Source: an uncultured Chlorobiota bacterium
GTDB lineage: Bacteria > Bacteroidota > Bacteroidia > Bacteroidales > JAADGE01
Assembly: GCA_947311125.1 (NCBI GenBank)
Contig: CAMZKI010000281.1
Coordinates: forward strand, 1-11,498
Length of the DNA: 11,498 nt
Direction: 5' to 3'
Shown: piece after piece, positions 7,901-11,498 of the stretch
Layout: each line of letters opens with the position of its first letter
Position numbering within the stretch: position 1 is the first letter of the stretch
Notes under the pieces: model-generated
What the model saw: only the letters and a program-made list of their open reading frames with translations
The model's database searches: none
What the model was told of the DNA's origin: nothing
Translations under genes and position numbers: made by a program

Positions 7901-7943
7901 ATATCTGAAAATCCGTTTTTTTATTAATATTAAATATGTCTTA

Positions 7944-9794
7944 ATGAGATTATTCGGTAAATTATTTTTAGTTATTCCGCTGTCGTTTCTGTTACAAATA
8001 TCTCAGGCACAAAGATTAGATATTAACGTTAAAACTTATAACCACTCTAAAAAAATAAAAGACGGAGCAGCCGAAATTAAGATTATCGGAGGAAAAGAAC
8101 CTTATGTTTACAAGTGGTCGGATAAAAATACTCCTTTAAATTCGTTTATTGCCGAGGGTTTAACCGAAGGAACAAATTACAAAGTTACAGTAACCGATGC
8201 CGACGGTTTAAAAGACAGTATATCTTTTATTATACCGCCGGAATCTGCCGATGAAAAAATTAATTCTTTTTTTATTCCTCTTGTTGACGGGCTCGGAAAA
8301 GTGCTGATGTTTGATATTTTTAAGGCATTAAAACTTTACGATCCTGTTTTACACGATGATAACGGCAACGTTTTAAGACACCCTAACGGAGATGCTAAAA
8401 CAATGACAATTCCCTTTGTTGTTGTTTGGCTTATTTTCGGGGCTCTTTTTTTTACCGCAAAAATGAAATTTATAAATTTCAGAGGGTTTAAACATGCCAT
8501 ACAACTTATAAGAGGATTTTACGACAAACCGAAAGATAAAGGCGAGGTTTCTCATTTTCAGGCGCTTACAACAGCGCTTTCTGCAACTGTCGGTTTAGGA
8601 AATATTGCAGGAGTTGCTATTGCCGTTACTTTGGGCGGTCCCGGAGCAACTTTTTGGATGATTGTTGCCGGGCTTTTGGGTATGGCTTCCAAATTTACCG
8701 AAGTAACACTCGGCGTAAAATATCGTAATATTGATGAGGACGGACGCGTATCGGGCGGACCGATGTATTATTTAAGCAAAGGTTTGAAGAAAAAAAATCT
8801 CGGAGGTCTCGGTAAATTTTTGGCGGCAATTTTTGCAGTTTTGGTTATCGGAGGTTCGCTCGGAGGCGGAAATATGTTTCAGGCAAATCAGGCATTTTCT
8901 CAACTTGCCGGAAAATTTGCTCCTTATGTTCCGGGTATTGAAGGTTACGGAGCTTATTTCGGTGTTCTGTTGGCAATATTTGTCGGAATTGTAGTAATCG
9001 GCGGAATCAAAAGTATAGCAAACGTTACCGAAAAAATAGTTCCGTTTATGGCATTTTTATATGTACTTGCAGCTCTTATAATAATAGGAATGAATATTAC
9101 ACGCACACACGAAGCATTTGCTCTTATTTTTAACGGTGCTTTTTCTGCGGAAGCTGTTAAAGGAGGAATTATAGGAGTTCTTATAGTTGGTTTTCAACGT
9201 GCCGCATTCTCTAACGAAGCCGGTGTCGGCTCGGCATCTATTGCACACTCTGCCGTAAAAACCGACCGTCCCGTAAGCGAAGGTTTTGTTGCACTTTTAG
9301 AACCGTTTATAGACACGGTTATCATTTGCACAATGACGGCTTTGGTTATTATTTTTACCGGATTTTACGATCCTGCCGTTGCCGGAGGTCTTGCAGGCGT
9401 AGAATTGACTTCAAAAGCATTCGACAGCGTGTTTCCGTGGTTTTCTTGGATTTTATTAATAGCTGTTATACTTTTTGCTTTTTCAACGATGATTTCGTGG
9501 TCATATTACGGACTTAACGGGTTTAAATACCTTTTCGGAAGATATTTCGGAAAAAGAAAAGTTGCCGAAAATTTGTATCTCGTATCATTTGTTTACTACA
9601 TAATATTTTTGATTTTTGTTGTTGTCGGCTCTGCATCAAGTCTTGGTGCCGTTGTTGATTTTTCTGATTTTATGATACTCAGTATGGCATTTCCGAATAT
9701 TTTAGGCTTGATTATCCTTGCTCCCGAAGTAAAACAGGATATGAAACAATATTTTGAAGATATCAAAAGCGGTGTAATAAAGCGATTCAAATAA
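7944..9794 (+). CDS. AGCS-family sodium:alanine/glycine symporter with N-terminal periplasmic SprB-like domain
   Basis: A 616-residue inner-membrane transporter expected to import alanine, glycine or a similar small amino acid with Na+. Residues 1-22 form a cleavable signal peptide (MRLFGK, hydrophobic core, SQA before Q23). Residues about 40-98 resemble one SprB repeat: GAAEIKIIGG, then EPYVYKWSD at 52-60, GLTEGTNYKVTVTDADGL at 72-89. Residues about 100-155 are a loop leading to the first membrane helix (156-173). The LeuT-fold core carries the family signatures: GLGNIAG at 217-223, GGPGA at 231-235, SGGPMYYL at 270-277, GGGNMFQANQ at 307-316 and NEAGVGSASIAH at 424-435. Hydrophobic segments near 208-250, 291-310, 337-357, 367-384, 453-473, 501-517, 546-565 and 575-594 complete it. 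I chose the ATG at 7944 because it yields a canonical signal peptide. A TTG at 7890, overlapping accD by 11 bases, would add 18 residues in front and spoil it. Transported substrate is not determined by the sequence. Confidence 0.9.
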   Translation: MRLFGKLFLVIPLSFLLQISQAQRLDINVKTYNHSKKIKDGAAEIKIIGGKEPYVYKWSDKNTPLNSFIAEGLTEGTNYKVTVTDADGLKDSISFIIPPESADEKINSFFIPLVDGLGKVLMFDIFKALKLYDPVLHDDNGNVLRHPNGDAKTMTIPFVVVWLIFGALFFTAKMKFINFRGFKHAIQLIRGFYDKPKDKGEVSHFQALTTALSATVGLGNIAGVAIAVTLGGPGATFWMIVAGLLGMASKFTEVTLGVKYRNIDEDGRVSGGPMYYLSKGLKKKNLGGLGKFLAAIFAVLVIGGSLGGGNMFQANQAFSQLAGKFAPYVPGIEGYGAYFGVLLAIFVGIVVIGGIKSIANVTEKIVPFMAFLYVLAALIIIGMNITRTHEAFALIFNGAFSAEAVKGGIIGVLIVGFQRAAFSNEAGVGSASIAHSAVKTDRPVSEGFVALLEPFIDTVIICTMTALVIIFTGFYDPAVAGGLAGVELTSKAFDSVFPWFSWILLIAVILFAFSTMISWSYYGLNGFKYLFGRYFGKRKVAENLYLVSFVYYIIFLIFVVVGSASSLGAVVDFSDFMILSMAFPNILGLIILAPEVKQDMKQYFEDIKSGVIKRFK

Positions 9795-9819
9795 ATTTAA
9801 CTCAAAATAATAAAGCAAA

Positions 9820-10953
9820 GTGTCTTTTAAAGAACGGTTAAAAGAGTATTTTACCTTTACCAAAGGTGAAAGTATGGGGATTACCGTTCTTTTGATTTTA
9901 TTATTTATTGCTGTTATTATTAATCTGTCGTCCGAATATTTATTTCAAAATACAGAATACGATTTTTCAAAATATAAAGAACTGTTGTCTGAATTTGATA
10001 CTGATACGGTTATCGCAGGAAATGAAAAAAAACAAAATATTTACGAAAATTTGAAACTTTCTGAGTTTAACCCTAATACGCTTAGTTTTGGACAGGCAGA
10101 ACAACTTGGTTTATCAGAATATCAATATAAAATGATACAAAAATACCTCAATTCCGGAGGATACTTTAATTTCAAAGAGGATTTTGCAAAGATTTATTCA
10201 ATTAGTAAAGAACAGTTTGAAGCTCTGAAACCTTATATTGACTTACCGGAAAAAGGAAATAAGCCGGAAACTGATAAAATTGACGACTTTTCAGCATCCG
10301 AAACAAATCACGATATTTCGTATTTCTCATTCGACCCGAATACTTTGGATGATTCGGGATGGCAGCAATTGGGCTTTTCCGAAAAGCAAATTATTTCAAT
10401 CCGAAAATATATTAGTGCCGGCGGAAAGTTTTACAAGAAAGCTGATTTGAAGAAATTATATGTAATAAGCGAAAAAAAATATACCGAATTAGAACCCTAT
10501 ATTAATATTCCCGATAAAGAAAATAAACTTGAAAAAAACGTATTTGAAAAACATAAAAAAGTAGATATAAACAATTTATCTGCCGATGAAATGAAGAAAT
10601 ACGGAAAATTTTGGCAATATAATGCAACACGTATCGTAAAATACAGGAATCTGCTCGGCGGCTATTACAAAAAGGAGCAACTTCTTGAAGTTTACGGTGT
10701 AAAAAAAGAATATTTCGATAAAGTAGCCGATGATATCGTTATCGATAAAACTAAACTTGAAAAAATAAACGTAAATTTTGCCGAAGTCTCCGAACTTGGC
10801 AGGCATCCCTATATTTCTTACGAAGAAGCAAAAAAAATTCTTGATTACAGAAATAAAAACGGACCGTTTAAACAAGTTGAAGATTTGATTAATCGAAAAA
10901 TAATTTCAAAAGAAGTATACGACAGGATAAGTCCCTATTTGAAAGTTAAGTAA
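9820..10953 (+). CDS. Membrane-anchored protein with four helix-hairpin-helix-like repeats (ComEA-related)
   Basis: 377 residues. A short cytoplasmic start (residues 1-19) is followed by one membrane helix (about 20-37) and a long, Lys-rich hydrophilic part that should face the periplasm. That part contains four repeats of about 60 residues at 83-141, 171-231, 247-308 and 314-376. Each begins with a N-P-N-T-L or D-I-N-N-L type turn, then a helix, a (G/N)-G-(Y/F/K) hairpin after a tyrosine-rich helix (KYLNSGGYF, KYISAGGKF, KYRNLLGGYY, DYRNKNGPF), and an I/V-S-K-E-x-Y/F helix ending in PYI or its equivalent. The last repeat matches ComEA-type HhH domains best. ComEA proteins bind incoming DNA in transformation, but proteins of this four-repeat type are not proven to do so. 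The start is GTG at 9820, 25 bases after the symporter stop. The next in-frame ATG at 9874 would cut off the KEYFTFTKGE leader and sit at the edge of the membrane helix. It is the last gene of the probable fbaA operon. Confidence 0.8.
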   Translation: MSFKERLKEYFTFTKGESMGITVLLILLFIAVIINLSSEYLFQNTEYDFSKYKELLSEFDTDTVIAGNEKKQNIYENLKLSEFNPNTLSFGQAEQLGLSEYQYKMIQKYLNSGGYFNFKEDFAKIYSISKEQFEALKPYIDLPEKGNKPETDKIDDFSASETNHDISYFSFDPNTLDDSGWQQLGFSEKQIISIRKYISAGGKFYKKADLKKLYVISEKKYTELEPYINIPDKENKLEKNVFEKHKKVDINNLSADEMKKYGKFWQYNATRIVKYRNLLGGYYKKEQLLEVYGVKKEYFDKVADDIVIDKTKLEKINVNFAEVSELGRHPYISYEEAKKILDYRNKNGPFKQVEDLINRKIISKEVYDRISPYLKVK

Positions 10954-10994
10954 TTGAAATATTAATTTTTTTCTGTTTTTTATTTTATAATTCT

Positions 10995-11002
10995 TACCTT
11001 TA
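10995..11002 (+). promoter_or_regulatory. Possible -7 element for the acyl-CoA dehydrogenase gene
   Basis: TACCTTTA differs from TAnnTTTG only at the last base and lies 62 bases before the ATG at 11065. The expected -33 position (about 10972-10976) has only TCTGT. The 111-base gap upstream of this gene and its T-rich sequence fit a separate transcription unit, but the promoter is uncertain. Confidence 0.35.
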
Positions 11003-11064
11003 CATATCATAATTACAAATAATCTTTACTTTTCCTTTCCATATAATAAAAACGTATATTTAAA

Positions 11065-11498
11065 ATGAATTTCGATTTATCCGAAGAACATAAATTAATA
11101 AGGCAAACCGTAAGAGACTTTGCCGAAAGAGAAGCAAAACCGCTTGCACAAGAATTAGACGAAAAAGGACAATTTTCCGTTGAACTTACAAAAAAAATGG
11201 GCGAACTCGGTCTTTTCGGAATGTATTTACCAGAAGAGTATGGAGGACAAGGACTTGATACACTTTCATATATTATTGCCGTAGAAGAACTTGCACGGGT
11301 TGACAGCTCGCAGGCGGCAACCTTAGCGGCACATAATTCATTAGGAATAGGACCAATCTATTATTTTGGAACAAAAGAACAAAAAGCAAAATATTTACCA
11401 AAACTTTGCACAGGCGAACATCTATGGGCATTTGGTTTAACCGAACCCGACGCAGGTTCGGATTCCAGAGGAACAAAAACAACCGCAAAACTCGAAAA
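11065..11498 (+). CDS. Acyl-CoA dehydrogenase, N-terminal part (runs off the right edge)
   Basis: 144 codons are visible of a family usually about 380 residues long. It is a cytoplasmic FAD enzyme that oxidises acyl-CoA to trans-2-enoyl-CoA, passing electrons to electron-transfer flavoprotein. The visible part contains the N-terminal helical domain (NFDLSEEHKLIRQTVRDF at 2-19, ending near PEEYGGQG at 56-63 and the VEELARVDSS helix at 73-82) and the start of the middle domain with the flavin-contacting AFGLTEPDAGSDSRG at 122-136. The pattern is that of short-chain (butyryl-CoA type) or general bacterial acyl-CoA dehydrogenases, but the catalytic Glu and chain-length determinants lie beyond the window. 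The ATG is chosen because the family's N-terminus aligns from its first residues. Butyryl-CoA made by IcmF would be a natural substrate, though this is inference. Confidence 0.93.
   Translation, partial: MNFDLSEEHKLIRQTVRDFAEREAKPLAQELDEKGQFSVELTKKMGELGLFGMYLPEEYGGQGLDTLSYIIAVEELARVDSSQAATLAAHNSLGIGPIYYFGTKEQKAKYLPKLCTGEHLWAFGLTEPDAGSDSRGTKTTAKLE

Noticed and set aside
7890..7943. TTG start for the symporter, overlapping accD by 11 bases
   Set aside because: It would place a basic, Ile-rich segment ahead of a perfect signal peptide that starts at the ATG at 7944.
10576..10875. 99-codon antisense open frame inside the HhH protein gene
   Set aside because: Its Phe/Ile-rich translation is the mirror of Lys/Glu-rich coding sequence and has no start context or motif. 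The convincing protein is the + strand one with repeated HhH modules.
10954..11064. Terminator after the HhH protein gene
   Set aside because: The stretch is T-rich, but I could not find a stable stem ahead of any T run.

Overview
The window reads as an ordinary, gene-dense stretch of an AT-rich Bacteroidota (Bacteroidetes) chromosome. Three things point to that phylum. The first gene encodes a protein with a type IX secretion C-terminal sorting domain. Promoters of the TAnnTTTG type, often with an upstream TTG, precede several genes, and Shine-Dalgarno sequences are mostly lacking. The symporter carries a SprB-like extracellular repeat. A finer taxonomic placement cannot be supported from the sequence alone.

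Layout, left to right. Positions 1-125 hold nothing I can assign. A secreted T9SS-sorted protein (206-1285, +) follows a good promoter and converges on a purine nucleoside phosphorylase (1356-2171, -), with a strong hairpin between them. A divergent intergenic region (2172-2408) separates that gene from a large fused B12-dependent acyl-CoA mutase (2409-5789, +), identified as IcmF. Next, behind its own promoter, is a probable four-gene operon on the + strand: class II fructose-bisphosphate aldolase (5912-6994), acetyl-CoA carboxylase carboxyltransferase beta subunit AccD (7043-7900), an AGCS-family sodium:amino acid symporter with an added periplasmic SprB-like domain (7944-9794), and a membrane-anchored protein with four helix-hairpin-helix-like repeats (9820-10953, GTG start). 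The window ends inside an acyl-CoA dehydrogenase gene (11065 to beyond 11498).

The genes serve central metabolism: purine salvage, glycolysis/gluconeogenesis, fatty-acid initiation and short-chain acyl-CoA metabolism. IcmF carries the Phe/Gln pair expected of an isobutyryl-CoA rather than a methylmalonyl-CoA mutase. Its product, butyryl-CoA, is a plausible substrate for the acyl-CoA dehydrogenase at the right edge, although the two genes are about 5 kb apart and probably not co-transcribed.

I found no mobile element, CRISPR array, phage gene, toxin-antitoxin pair, defence system, tRNA or rRNA, and no convincing undescribed system. The points most worth a second look are the SprB-like domain on the symporter, the shortened second zinc-ligand pair in AccD, and the four-repeat HhH membrane protein.
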